64,000 nt of DNA from Torymus aiolomorphi. Its lineage: Eukaryota > Arthropoda > Insecta > Hymenoptera > Torymidae. The stretch spans positions 49,234,583-49,298,582 of the forward strand of contig CM070874.1 of NCBI GenBank assembly GCA_036365515.1. Reading direction: 5' to 3'. Positions within the stretch are counted from its first letter, which is position 1; every line of letters begins with the position of its first letter. Shown one piece after another: positions 44,721-56,445 of this stretch. A program made the translations under genes and the position numbers. The notes under the pieces were generated by a model. The model had not been told where the DNA came from and searched no databases. It saw nothing but the letters and a program-made list of their open reading frames with translations.

Positions 44721-47700
44721 TACGACAGGGTACCTACAATTAAACGCGTAACTTGAATTACTTGACAAATATTCTGCGATACTTGTTATTTTATCCTATG
44801 ATGACAGTTGTGTAATTGATTAAGTGTTGCAAAGATGTACTGAAACTGTAAGGTGACTTCATTTTATTTTGCTACAAAATTAGCAAGAATTCGATAATCC
44901 AATTAAATTTTTTTTTAAATATAATTTGTGAATGTTGTATTAAAATAATAAAAAAAAAATCAATATGTTTCAGTATTTCGGCAGATTCCCATAGAGCCCG
45001 ACGAGTTTCTCAAACAAAGAACTCTGTTTTCATTTTACGTCGTTCGGGTGCGCCACACTACACTTAATGTGTTTCGTTCTCAATCAAACGAAAACCCCTT
45101 GTAAATACTAAATCAAGTTTGAGAGTAATTTAAATCCAGTTTTGTTATATATTTTCGTATTATAGGTATATATATTAAGCTATTTTATTGATTTTTTTTT
45201 CAATAAAATCAGATATAAGAGTCTGAGTATCGAAAAAATAGGTAATAATTTTTGTACGTAATTGATACTATACTAATTAATCTGTTTTAGTTACGAGAAA
45301 CTAGATCACTTGGATTATCCAGTGAAATTTCAATTCCTACCAATAAATTCGTTCTATCAAAACGTATTGTACAAAACAACAATAAAACGAAACCTTCTGA
45401 GTACCGAAATAACAGCCGCAATATACATCAAAGTACTAGAATGTTAGTGTATACGACTTTATAGACAGTAAAACAACAAAGCGGATCAGTCAAATTGTAC
45501 AACGATAAAAACCGCCAATAATAATTCAGGACATCCAGGAATCGTCAAACCCAGTTGACGTGTCGAGGGGGAAACAGCTTACCCTTTTTTTTTAATTTTC
45601 TAGTCGTGAAGGAATGAGCAGTCCGCAGAGCATATTCTATTTGGTTGTCGATGAACATAAGGGGATGCTAGAAAAAAATGGAGCAAAGAAGGGAGGGTGG
45701 GCATTGTTGGCCAAGTCCCAGCAGCAGCTATTTTGGCCTTATTTGGGGGACTTAATGTATACTTATATAACTAACATTACATCTACATAATATTTACATA
45801 ATTTACAGAAAAACGTTTTTTGCTAAATATAAATTTTGCACTAGCAATAGATTAGAGCTGTTGAATTATCTGTGGATAAAAAAACGATGCAAAAAAGTCA
45901 ACGAAAAACGTCTTTTCAAACAATGTCATTATGCAATAAGTAAGCAATAGTGAGGCAAAGAGTGTCAGAAGCGAAGAAAGCAGAGCGAAGACGTATATAT
46001 GTAAAAGGGCGACGAGGAGACGCCGATTGCTTCAAAGTGTTTTGCGCGGCTGCCCACCCACGTCTGCGGTACTGGCCCAGTTTTCGTTTCTCGACGAATT
46101 GACAAAACTAAAGTCACCTCCTCGGCTGTACCTACCTACCTACATATAAGATTGTGGCAATCATTACGCTCGACCGCGTTGACTTCTCCCGAAACCCCCC
46201 CCCCCCCCCCCCCCCCCCCCACAATTTCGCGTTTCTGTGATGCGTATTGAACAATTGACACAGAAGTTACAGTATTTTAATTTTAAAGTCTTGCACCAGC
46301 ATAACCAAAATTATGTTATTTATATTAAATTCACGATATTTACACTCGAATGTAATAAATTTTTGAACGTGGCTCTAAGATATACTATATCGAGGTACGT
46401 GCAAACAAGAGCGAAATGCGGTCACCGAAGTACTTATACCCGGAGCGCAATAATTTCTCGGCATAGCCCGGAACTACGCAGACCACAGAAATGGCTTTTG
46501 TGAGGCGTATATTTCGCGGATCGGCGCACACACTCACCCAGAGAATTCCAGTGACACATCAATTGTGCGCTCTGATATTTCGTATGTATATCCCAAAGTC
46601 CAGGATCAACGTATTATACGTACTTATCACGCTTGCGTACTATACATTTACATTGTAAACATTTATATTCAGTAAAAAATATTCATATACTTTCTTCCGG
46701 GCCTTCAAAAAATATTGCTTTTATTTACGCAAACCTGTCGTAAAATTGTTAGTATACTTCGACTTTTATTATAATAAAACTAATTTTTGTTAGAAAATTT
46801 TACACCAGAGAACTTCTCATGATATAAAAAAAAAAAAAAAAACGGCAACGGCAGGCAGCAGCGCTAACGAGTATCTATATCACGGTGAACATGATGCTCG
46901 CGCACGAACGGCATCTCCTCGGATCTATCGGCACCTATCAATCCGTCAATCTCCTGTATACGTGTACTAATCCGCAATCATTGACGTAAAACACATGCGC
47001 TCGTATATAGCTGCGTGTGTCCGCATGCATGCGAGTGCGCGCGCACATGAAGCCTTCGTGGGAATCCCATAGTGAGCGAGGACCATGAACAGGCACGTTT
47101 CCGAGGTACGTACAATTGCGTTTCGGCGATGCACGCTACGCGATTGAACGCTCACTATCTACGTAACGTGATTTATGAAAAACTGTTTTGCTTCTATAAT
47201 TACAATACGCCTCAGAGTGGCCCGACAGCTTGAAAATGTATGAATTTCGAAATAAAGACTTTTCAATAATTAGCCATTTTTACGATAATTTCTTTTCATG
47301 TGCAATATTGTTTCCGTTTCCCTTTTTCACGGGCTTTTTATGTCACATCTGTAAAGAAAAATTAAACAAAAAATTTAGAATCCAAAAATACTGTTTGACA
47401 AATTACCAGAAAATGTTCTGAAATTACTTCTAAAAAAAGTAATGTGCAATTATTACAAATAAAACAAACAAAATAAATATTATGTATACTTTATTTATAA
47501 TAATCAATTTAATGAAATGAAAAGACATTATGGAGCATGATATTCAATGGAGCAAACTATTTACATTAGAATGAGTGATGCCACACGACCTTCCTTAACA
47601 AACCTTTTCAAAAGCTTTACCCTTATTTCAATAATTTACTATCAAAATAAGTTATGGCCTTCGTCAGCAAAAGTCAATGAATGTCTGACGCTTTGGTTTT

Positions 47701-48932
47701 CGTTCGTTCGCCGGCAATCAGCGGCGCATCTTCCATATGCACACCTAGACGCGAGCGCACGTGGAGCACAAAACTCCGACGTAATCGAATCTCGTATTTC
47801 AAGAGTTGGTATGTATATACGCACATGCGCTCGCTAATCACCTTTACCAACGCGTACACATTCGAGCCTCCTTATATACGTGTAGCTGTAAAAAATGCAT
47901 TATCATGCAGTGACGCAATACATTTGGTAATATACAAAACATATCGCTATAGGCATATACGTGGGACCGCGAGCTAAAGAGCATTATTAATCATACACGT
48001 TAGAAATTGGCTTTGAATTTTCGGATGTCTATTGCAGGAGAAAATCTAATAAATAATTTACTTGTGATGTTATTCATAAATTATCTGACCTGGTATTGCG
48101 ATCGTTCAAAAATGTACTTTTAAGTAATAACTGTACATATAATTATTTTTTCATTTTTAAAAATTGACTCTTACATTATTGTAACGTTACAGAAATATTA
48201 TTTACCAGCACGAATTATATACCTTTATTATGGATTCTGATTTAAATTTCTGTTTTGTTTAATTTACTGTAGTCATTTATGAAAGTTGCAGAAAACAAAT
48301 TATTATCGATAAAGTAAAATTAAATAACTTTACGTAAACACGTGCCGCGTTATTATTCAATTTATTTATTTGAAGTTTAATTCGGTGATGCATACATAAA
48401 ACAATAATGTATTGCGGCCAAATGCATGATAATGGAAATATTTAGATAAATAATTGAATTTAAATTCGAATCTGTTAAGTAAAAAGACTTGATCTCAAAG
48501 AGATCATTCGTCACAATCTCATGACGTCACAATACTAAAACGGATACTCGTATACTGCGATGACGCAAAATTCACATCAAACACTTAAGATGGCAAAAGC
48601 ACTCTTAAAACACTCATGTTAATTCATCAAACGGGAAAAATAGCATGTACCTAATTGGATCATCCTCCGGTGTATACGTTGGAAACGTTTTGCAGAGGAG
48701 TACGTTCGAGAAGCGCGGCTCTCGCACGTGCGTGCACACATGTGCCGAGTCAATAGTCGGTGATGCGTTATTACATGTATTGTAGCAGCGCGTATGAAAC
48801 GGAGCAGAGAGAGAGGTTAGAATTTCAGCTTCCTTTCTAGAAGGAGAAAAAGAGAGAGAGAAAGAGAGAGGATCTCGTATAGGCGTGCAGGAAACGCTGC
48901 AAGGAATCGCAATTTCGCGCATAGCAGTCGTG
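44721..48932. other. Non-coding, mostly AT-rich
   Basis: Contains the 26-C run and small CpG-rich patches at 46.86-47.16, 47.7-47.98 and 48.65-48.93 kb. Nothing coding recognised. Confidence 0.45.
46195..46220 (+). repeat. Poly(C), 26 bases
   Basis: Uninterrupted C run in otherwise AT-rich DNA; able to form i-motif or, on the other strand, G-quadruplex structures. Confidence 0.9.
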
Positions 48933-49584
48933 TATATGTGCAAATCCGCGGACTACAGACAACTGAGGTACAAAAACGGAAAAAATTTTTTTTGAGGGCA
49001 CACCTACCAGATAAGGTTTTTTCGGTTCTTTGGGGGTCTCCCACCAAATTCCACAAAAAGCGATTAAAGTTGAAGAATAGAGCTTTAATTTGAGATGAGA
49101 ATCGTTAAAATCGGTCGATTCTGTGCAAAGCTACGTGAATTTGAAAATGGCGAATAATGACGAAAACGAGCGATTTTTTTCAAACCCACGGAATTCTTCA
49201 AATTTTTGTCATTTTTCGCCATTTTCAAATTCACGTAGCTTTGCACAGAATCGCCCGATTTTAACGATTCTCATCTCAAATTAAAGCTCTATTCTTCAAC
49301 TTTAATCGCTTTTTGTGGAATTTGGTTTGGCCTCTTCAATAGTTTGCTATTGGTTAATCATCAATGACTACTTTTCGTCCATTTTTCCCATGTTAAATTT
49401 CCAGAAGAAAAATTGATTTCGTCGGCAAAAAAGCTTGGCAACGGATAACGAGTGTTCACGAGTATTTTCATGTTGGGAGACCCCCAAAGAACCGAAAAAA
49501 CCTTATCTGGTAGGTGTGCCCTCAAAAAAAATGTTTTCCGTTTTTGTACCCCAGTTGTCTGTAGTCCGCGGATTTGCACATATA
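48933..49584. mobile_element. Nested fold-back element
   Basis: Outer arms: TATGTGCAAATCCGCGGACT at 48935, mirrored at 49566-49582 and continuing about 110 bp through CCAGATAAGGTTTTTTCGG. Inner arms of about 130 bp (49050-49180 and 49195-49325) are themselves inverted repeats. The outer ends are bordered by TA. A unique stretch of about 140 bp (49330-49470) makes the structure lopsided. Non-coding. Confidence 0.6.
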
Positions 49585-50018
49585 GTTACCTGCGCGCGCA
49601 CGAGAAGAACGCGGGGGGATCGGCCGCAGCGCGCTCCAAGTCGAAAGTGAATGAGCGCGAGTGAGAGCGAGAGTGAAGGAGAGAAAGAGGGAAGAGTGGA
49701 AGATGCACGTGACGTGTATGTGTGAGTGGATAGGCGCGCCCGGCCCCTCCGCAGGAGAAAGGGAAACCGTATACCGCGGGACGAGAGTGCGAGTGAATTC
49801 GCGAAGGAGCGACGAAGGAGAGGCTCAAATGTAGGCAGCTAGATCAGCGGGGCACGGGGAAAACGACGGGAGAAGGGGCAGACCAGGGGAGGAGGGAAAT
49901 AAAAGGAGTGCGGCTTTAAAAAGCGAGACTCAGACGCTGACACACGCAGCAGCACATCGCACAGCATGCGTGTAACAAAGAGCGGTATATAGCAACAGTC
50001 GTACAGAGAGCAGACCAG

Positions 50019-50062
<44 letters not shown>

Positions 50063-50160
50063 ACGTGTGCACGCCGCGACCAACTGCGCGGCTGCTCTGC
50101 GAGGCGCACACGAGCGTGGCATAGAAAGCAGCAGCTAGCTAATTTTTTTGAGGTTATTAC
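49585..50160 (-). other. Start of the intron after the coding exon
   Basis: Begins on the minus strand with GTAATA at 50160. CpG-rich with a purine-rich stretch (49640-49700) and the GT microsatellite. The next exon was not found here. Confidence 0.45.
50021..50059 (+). repeat. (GT)n microsatellite
   Basis: About 19 units, roughly 100 bp beyond the 5' splice site of the minus-strand exon, so intronic to it. Confidence 0.95.
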
Positions 50161-50437
50161 CTGAGACGACGACGACGTCACCGGCCGTGCTCACTTCCGA
50201 CACCATCTCCACTGCCTGCTGCTGAGGCTGCTGGAGGAGTTTGGGCTGAGTTGTCAGTTCCAGGTTGTTGCTGCTGACTTGCCCAGGACTGGTCAATAGG
50301 CTGATGGTGTTAGCAACTGCTGCTACTACTGAGCTGGTCCTCTCCGTATCCATGCTCTCAGAGTTGGGAGCAGCGCTGCTCACTGGAACAGAGCTGCTAG
50401 TACTACTCAGCGGAGCTGCCATTTCACCTTCATGCAT
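50161..50437 (-). CDS. N-terminal coding exon of an unidentified gene (minus strand)
   Basis: The reading frame opens at ATG 50437-50435 (a second in-frame ATG is at 50422-50420) and runs 92 codons plus one base to an exact 5' splice site: CAG at 50163-50161 followed by GTAATA from 50160. The exon therefore ends in phase 1. The peptide is rich in Ser, Thr, Val and Gln. It has a Ser/Ala-rich start (APLSSTSSSVPVSSAAP), an acidic-polar patch (SESMDTERTSS), a hydrophobic stretch (VVAAVANTISLLTSP), a Gln cluster (LLQQPQQQ) and a Val run near the donor (DVVVVSG). This resembles the disordered N-terminus of a nuclear or transcriptional regulator, but no domain or family is recognised and none is claimed. 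The composition is unlike the Arg-rich chance ORFs of the surrounding CpG-rich DNA. The next exon must lie below 50160 and was not found. Either ATG could be the start. Confidence 0.62.
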
Positions 50438-50652
50438 CGTATACACTATCTGCTAATAATCTAGCAATGGCTCTCTTTTTGATTGTCAAAAAATAAAATA
50501 AAAGATCTGCTCAAGGTTTGAGCCATACACTTGTATCCTTATCCTACTCCAATGACTCCTTATGGGTTCTGTTCCTTTCTTTGCAAAGGATTAGTACTCG
50601 TAGAATCCACTTTCTTTGAGGCCTGTAGAGTTGTAGTAGAGTTGGCATTCAG
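50438..50652 (-). other. Probable 5' UTR part of the same exon, with 3' splice site
   Basis: On the minus strand a strong 3' splice site (TTTTTTTCTTCGCAG, ending at 50653) precedes this segment, so the exon most simply spans 50652 to 50161. A short upstream ORF starts at ATG 50648-50646 and ends at TAG 50546-50544 (34 codons). In the frame that begins at the acceptor (CTG AAT GCC) a peptide of about 30 residues, rich in Ser, Thr and Lys, runs to TAA at 50562-50560 and also looks protein-like. It could be an alternative C-terminal end or chance. A second, weaker acceptor (ATTATTAGCAG, ending near 50452) would start a shorter exon just upstream of the main ATG. The choice needs transcript data. 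Confidence 0.45.
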
Positions 50653-51283
50653 CTGCGAAGAAAAAAACTATGAAAACATTGGCAAGTGGGCTACTACACC
50701 CTGAGAATCTTTCTCCTCACTACATGCGCATAATACATAAGGCGCATAATACAGAGTCAATAAAAATAGTCTTTGATTTGATTTCCTCGCGTATGTGTAA
50801 GCTACTATCCGTGTGATCGCGCGGCGCGGCACGCACGTCGAGAGCAGAAAGTGCTGTCGCTCCCTCTCTGTCCTCCTCGGCCGCTGATCTTGGGCGAGGG
50901 TCACGAAGCTGTCAACTCTCCCGGCCTCAGACGAACATCCGGCTGCTCCCGAGCGGCATCCTCGTCGCCTGTAGTTCCTCGCTGGAGAGTAAAATGCGAG
51001 GAAGCAGCGACAGCGCTGCCGCCGCGGCGACTTCCTCGCAGATTTCGTCGAGGCGGGCGCGCGCGCTCTCTTGTTTACCAACTCGAAAAAGCGACTCGAT
51101 GACACGGCTGGCTTTTCCTCGGACCGGCGCCGCCTACACTTTCGCCGGCTGGTGCACACACAGCAACACCGCGTCGTGGTTCTTGGCCGGCCGAGCGCGC
51201 GCTCTGCTCGCGGGAGAGTGGGAGAGTGAGAGAGAGAGAAAAAATCGAACGTTAGGCACAAATGTAGGTCTGTAGGCCACTCG

Positions 51284-51720
51284 ACTTACACAGACTGCGC
51301 TGCAGCGGCCGCAGTTTGCGCGCGCGGCGGCTCTCCTCTCGTCGACGAACACAAGGCGCGCACACACGCGCACAGAGAGCGGCTCTTCCGAATGCAGCCA
51401 CACACTTTGCTGGCCTTGACGGTTCGCGGATGCCGTCGCCTCTATCGGCGCGCCTGTCGTCCCGTCGTCATCGGCGACGATGATGCTGCCGCCGCCGTCG
51501 CTGCTCCTCCGGGCCGCCAGCGCTCTTCTCTCTTTGTCTTCCTCATGTTCTTCGCGCCGCCACCGCCGCCGCTGTTCGCTACCGCCAGTGCCGCCGCACC
51601 GCAGCCGGGACTCGCACGCACACACACGATACACGTGCCCAAGCTGACGGTCGCTGACTCCCGTCCCTGACAGTCGCCGACGGTCAAGTTTACGCCCCTG
51701 GGTTATAGCTCTGACGCACT
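51284..51720 (-). promoter_or_regulatory. Candidate first exon and promoter side of the minus-strand gene
   Basis: A consensus donor GTAAGT lies on the minus strand at 51289-51284, after TGT at 51292-51290. It would pair with the acceptor at 50653 across an intron of about 640 bp. Upstream of it (higher coordinates) the DNA is very CpG-rich with GCN-type runs (about 51430-51600), typical of an insect promoter or 5' leader. The start site is not visible. The long minus-strand frame that crosses this block reads through the hAT-type MITE at 51727-51871, so I treat it as non-coding. Confidence 0.35.
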
Positions 51721-51726
51721 GCGGGG
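51719..51726. repeat. Target-site duplication, left copy
   Basis: CTGCGGGG, repeated exactly at 51872-51879 on the other side of the palindromic element. Confidence 0.8.
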
Positions 51727-51871
51727 CAGCGGTGCTAGACAAAAAATTTTCCCCACGAGTGCTAGCTGACTTCAGAGCGGTTAGGTTCGGGAGTGCGCGG
51801 CGCACTCCCGAACCTAACCGCTCTGAAGTCAGCTAGCACTCGTGGGGAAAATTTTTTGTCTAGCACCGCTG
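51727..51871. mobile_element. Palindromic hAT-type MITE with 8-bp target-site duplication
   Basis: The element is a 145-bp perfect palindrome: two 72-bp arms around a single G at 51799. Each end begins CAGCGGTGCTAGAC, which fits the CAG-start terminal inverted repeats of hAT transposons. It is flanked by the 8-bp direct repeat CTGCGGGG (51719-51726 and 51872-51879), the target-site duplication length of hAT elements. No transposase is present, so it is a non-autonomous, hairpin-forming copy. The identical arms suggest recent insertion. It sits about 430 bp upstream of the candidate first-exon donor of the minus-strand gene. Confidence 0.85.
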
Positions 51872-51879
51872 CTGCGGGG

Positions 51880-54145
51880 TGCACTTCTCAGTGCGATCGC
51901 TCCGTCTCTTTCCTCTACCGGCTGCTGCTGTTGCTTATTGCTGCGCTCAGCCGGCGAGTTCCGCTGCCGCTAGCTATTAGAAAATAAAATGGAAAGTGAT
52001 ACCATAGGAGAGAGTGTGGTACTTATTGAAATGCTTTGCGCGCGCCGCGACTGCCGCGAGGCCTCAGTTAGCCGCCGCAATACGCGCGAGATAATTAGGC
52101 GCTGCTAATTGACGCGGGACGCTCGTTTGCGCACGGCTAATTGTGATTTCGATAAACGTTGTTGATGATCCTCTGGTCTTAGAATTTTATCTGACAGAAG
52201 ATGTCAATTATTTTTTTAACCTTTAATTAAACACAGCACTGGGTATATATCGAATTTAACAGAAATAAGTAAATACGGGAATTCGGGGATTCATACTGAA
52301 TTTTTTCACGAGTATATCTCGAGTGCACTTGCAAAACGGTCGTCATCTCGTTAGCAGAGCAAAATAAGGTGTGATAGGGTGCGATCCCATGACGTTCCGA
52401 ACAATTTATAGACGGAACCTAAACCGGAATATAAGGGAAGTAAAATTGGAAGTAAAACGATTGTCTCGAATTGCCACAGCGGTATTTGACCGTCATATTG
52501 GAGAATTCTCAAAATTATGCACACACGCACTTATCGGTGATCGGGACCTCGTAAGCAGTGAAGTCTAACAGCGCGCGCGACTTTTTTATTATGCGAGGCG
52601 CCAGGCGCGTACCAGTAGCCCCGAGAACCCAGCGACTTCCATGTGATTATTGTCTATATAATTACAGTTACGCATTTAGAAAACCGTTTTATAACAACTT
52701 CAAGGAATTAATGCGATTTTCTTTAGAGAATGATCGAGTCAGTACTTATGATTTCAAGATGGAAACCTGTCAATGTCTGGTAAGCTATACTCAAATATTT
52801 GAGGTTAAGATAACAATATTTTTTACTTGCAATGAGTGATTTATGATTCCCATGTAGACGTCATTTAGTAAAATGTAAAAACTGAAAGTGAAACTTTTCA
52901 CGTGATGACTGTCCACAATTTAAATGTTATTTCATGCGTCTTTTGAACTCTCATTCTGGAACTAGCTTGTTACTGCTTATATACTCCTAGGTATATACTT
53001 ATAAGTATTCAAGATGCAAGACGAGAATTCAATTTCAAACGAATACTTATAGTAGAATATAATTTATCAATAAACGAATTAGCATATCATCTTTAAACAT
53101 TATTCGAGTTGAAAATATTCAATAACTCAAAAACTAATTTTCATTTAAAATGTATTCATTCAATTAATTGCTAATAAGTATGACTACTATAAACTTATTT
53201 TAATAATTCAATAAAAATATTTTTTTTTCGTATTTAAAGTCAATGTCATCGTTAGTAAAAATTATATTTCTGTAATTCTGTAATTACAAAAAGTGTTATA
53301 TCCTAATGCCGCTATTTACAAAGAAGCACACTAAAACACTAAATATATAAATCGGTCAAATCTTAGCGAATCTACGCATGACGATCGACCTACTTGATTA
53401 TTTGATTATTGTTTGGGAAAAATATCTGCATTATAATCAGCTTCTTCTGGCCGTTACATAATTTATGTACCACTTCGATATGAGAAAATTCACAAAAAAT
53501 GTACATTAAGGCGGCCTCAAAACGGGTCGAAATTTATTTTGAAGTATATGGGAAAAATCGTGTACAATTAAAAGCGTCTTTGAGACATAACTTTTTTAAA
53601 GGTTGCAAATTTTTAAAAAGATTGAAAAAAAGCTCTCTTTAAACCTCAGCCATTTACCCCAGAAACGTTCTACACAACGTTTTCAAAGAGAAAATGAAAC
53701 CAGAAAGAAAGAGCTTACATTTAATTTTTTTTTAAATTCAGAAAAGTTGATTCCTTCAAAAGTTACAACAGTCTAAAGTTGAGGATCGAAAAGGTATAAA
53801 AATACACAAATCGACAGCCCCAACGATTGCGTAATTTTTTGTGAATTTTATTGTTTTATTTATTGTTATTTTTTTTCAAATTTCTTAGAAGAATAATACA
53901 CTTACAATATTCTATTACTCCGTAAATTTGAAAGTCAAATTATTAAGTTTTGCTTTCTGAAATCTTCGCTTTTTTGTATGTCCGCCGGACGGCCAACTTA
54001 AATTTACAAGGAAACGGTATATTTGCAAGATAGCACCTTTTTCAGCGCTCAGTCCAAATGGTGCCTTTTCCAAATAATATTATTTAGAGAGCTGAGGGGA
54101 ATTTTTATTTTAATAATTTTTTCTCTCTTAACCTACGGTTTCTTA
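51880..54145. other. Upstream flank of the minus-strand gene; non-coding
   Basis: 51.88-52.14 kb is still CpG-rich, then AT-rich. No ORF or repeat is convincing; an AT-rich unclassified stretch follows TTAAGGCGGCC at 53507, which resembles a TTAA|GGCGG element end but has no partner I could find. Confidence 0.45.
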
Positions 54146-55048
54146 CCAGAATGGAAATAATAATCGTACAACTATGTTACAATCTAGTACATTATTGTAA
54201 ATTCTCGCACTATTTGGTTCGTTTCGGTACGTTTTGATTAAGATTCGGACATTTGTACGGGATCGTACCTAAACGTCCGAATCGTACGGAAATGAATGTC
54301 AGGATACTCGAAGGTACAGAAACCTACAGAAACTTACATATGCTGAGAAAAATTATTTTTTGTCTCAAAAAATTTCATGCCTAAGCATACCGAAACGTAC
54401 CGAAACGTACCAAAACATGCGGAAACGTACCCCAGCGTACAAAAGCGTACGAAAATGTACGTCAATGTACGTGAATATACGGTGTTGTAAAGAAAATTAT
54501 GAGAACTTGAAATATACTGGAAAATATTTGTTATTTCAAAAGTTTTTGTAGAATAAAAACTTTCGTAAAATATTACATTTTACAATTCCGTACGTTTACG
54601 TATGTGATCGCATATTTCTGTAAGGTCACGTATGTTATTGTACATTGCTTTAGGTTTTTGTACGTTTTGGTACATGTCAGTACGTTTCGGTACGTTTCGG
54701 TACGTCTACGTATGTTTCGGTGCGTTTCGGTGCGTTTTAGTGTCTTTCGGTACAAAAATATTTCATATTGATACATTCATTTGGTACATACAAGTATGTT
54801 TCCGTTCATTTTCATACGTACATGTATGTCACTGTACGTCATCGTACGTTCCTGAAAGTTTACGTACGATTTGATAAGATTTGGTACGTTTTGGTAGGTT
54901 TTCGCATAAAATGTCCGAATCTTAATCAAAACGTACCGAAACGTACCGAATCGTACGGAAAGGTACAGAAACATAGCAACACGTAAAGGAACGTGCCAAA
55001 ACATACGATAATTTACATTGTAGTACCGTTTATTTTTTCCATTCGGGT
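54146..55048. mobile_element. Inverted-repeat element built of GTACG-type short units
   Basis: Ends CCAGAATGGAAATAATAA (left) and CCGAATGGAAAAAATAAAC (right, read inward). The inside is packed with units of about 9-13 bases around ACGTACCGAAACGTACC, or its complement, in three blocks of changing orientation (54220-54300, 54380-54490, 54590-54990). TTAAGATTCGGACATT-type motifs mark the inner edge of both arms. The long frames here (THR-GLU-THR-TYR-ARG-like repeats) are by-products of the units. Confidence 0.55.
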
Positions 55049-55068
55049 AACTAGCGAACTCCCGCTAA

Positions 55069-55443
55069 GGGGACGCCGGAGTCAATGTATTTTAAACGGG
55101 GGGTGGCGCTGTATTCAGTAAAACGTGTTTTTATTATATAAATTAAAAAATTCTTATCTTTTTGGATTTTGGAGACTTGAGCGCGCTTTGGATATTAATG
55201 TTTAGTTATTTCTCAAAATCACAACTCAAACAATCAATTAATTGCCGAGAAAACCTTGAAAAATTTGCGCGGGTAACATAACCTATAAATTACGAAATTG
55301 AAAGACAATAATTTTTTTGATTTTCAAGACTTGAGCGCGCTTTGTATATAAATTTTAAGTATTCTCCCAAAATTTCAGTTCAATCGGTTAATTATTCGAA
55401 GAGAAAACTTTGAAAAACTAACTGGCGGAACTTCGGCGTCCCC
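55069..55443. mobile_element. Short TIR element flanked by CTAA
   Basis: CTAA at 55065-55068 and 55444-55447. Terminal repeats GGGGACGCCGGAGT and ACTTCGGCGTCCCC. Two direct internal modules each begin ACTTGAGCGCGCTTTG (about 55175 and 55330). The CTAA may be a variant of the TTAA duplication used by the other GG-ended elements. Confidence 0.5.
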
Positions 55444-55447
55444 CTAA

Positions 55448-56289
55448 GGACCGCAGCGGTCGTATTTATTGCTTTGTACTGATGTAAATACGACGAAAAA
55501 GTGGGCCTGGTCACGTCAGGTGTAACAGCAATTTTTAGAACGGCCCGGTTATGGGAACGTTTTCTCCCACACGTACAGCACACACGTGCACGCGCGGGCG
55601 GTCCGGCGTACCGATATGTCTGCGAATTGCATAATGTGCCGGGTAGGAGCAAGTGCCGGAACTTGATTCAAACCCACAGGTATTTACAATCCGGCAAACA
55701 AGAAAATAAATACGGGGTACTTTGATAATGAAAGTGCAATTAATGTTATACGTAGACGTATCCGATAGCTCGCATGTGCACTCACTGCAAAGACAACTAC
55801 TCATGGGTACTTTGCCTCTCTTTATATAATCCTGCGTGAAGCTCATGAATGTTGGGAGCAAGCTGCCGAAAAAGAAAGTGCAGTGTGTCGATGTGACTTA
55901 TATACACTTTTTATGCTTATGATGAATGTACGTAAATTGTGTAAACTTGCTTTTAATTTTTATAGTAAATATATATACGTTTTCAAGAAACATGCAAGAA
56001 ATTATTAGATCGAAGAAATTAATATCTACGATAATTTAATTTCACTTTGAAGTTGGACTCTATCATTTAAACTCCACCATATTTGAAGGTCAAACAAATA
56101 TTTCAATTTATAAAATAGGTTCTGTTCATATAGGTAAAGAAATAAAATTTTGAAATGAAATTTCACTTAATTATAATACTGGATTTTATTCGTCACTAAG
56201 CAGGATGAAAAGAGGATGAAATTTGTTACCCAGAACTATCACTTCTAAATAGTCGATAATATCGTTTAAACAAGTCACTCGCTCTTTTT
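55448..56289. other. Nothing recognised
   Basis: A small CpG-rich patch (55.5-55.65 kb), then AT-rich DNA. Confidence 0.4.
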
Positions 56290-56445
56290 CTAAGGCCTAT
56301 TGATATATTCTTTTATATATCAATAGCCAATGCTTTACTTATATTGTTTAATGTAACACTTGTATTACTTTGTATTGTTATTTAAGGACCTTTTTGGCCC
56401 GTATAATAAACATAAGTCAATAAATAAATAATAAATAATTCACAT
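56290..56445 (+). mobile_element. Possible 3' tail of a LINE-type retroelement
   Basis: Unique text ending GGCCCGTATAATAAACATAA, followed by (AATA)n-like repeats (AATAAATAAATAATAAATAA). Non-LTR elements of insects often end in such short A-rich repeats. No coding part is attached, so this would be a heavily 5'-truncated copy. Confidence 0.35.

Noticed and set aside
50668..51261. 197-codon minus-strand frame in the CpG-rich block
   Set aside because: Arg/Ser-rich low-complexity text with no recognised motif; it lies where an intron is predicted.
51134..51805. 223-codon minus-strand frame
   Set aside because: It runs through one arm of the palindromic MITE and across CpG-rich DNA; Arg/Ala-rich composition and overlapping frames point to chance. 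Its phase does match the donor and acceptor discussed, so a short coding part of exon 1 is not fully excluded.
51719..51879. Palindrome as a sequencing fold-back artefact
   Set aside because: The 8-bp direct duplication outside the arms and hAT-like ends are not expected from an artefact.
53507..53545. TTAAGGCGGCC as the left end of another TTAA element
   Set aside because: No matching inverted right end with TTAA was found nearby.
54360..54776. Thr-Glu-Thr-Tyr-Arg repeat peptides
   Set aside because: Produced by the GTACG short-unit array on both strands.
54200..55000. Possible CRISPR-like spaced repeat
   Set aside because: Units are too short, degenerate and change orientation; the setting is eukaryotic.
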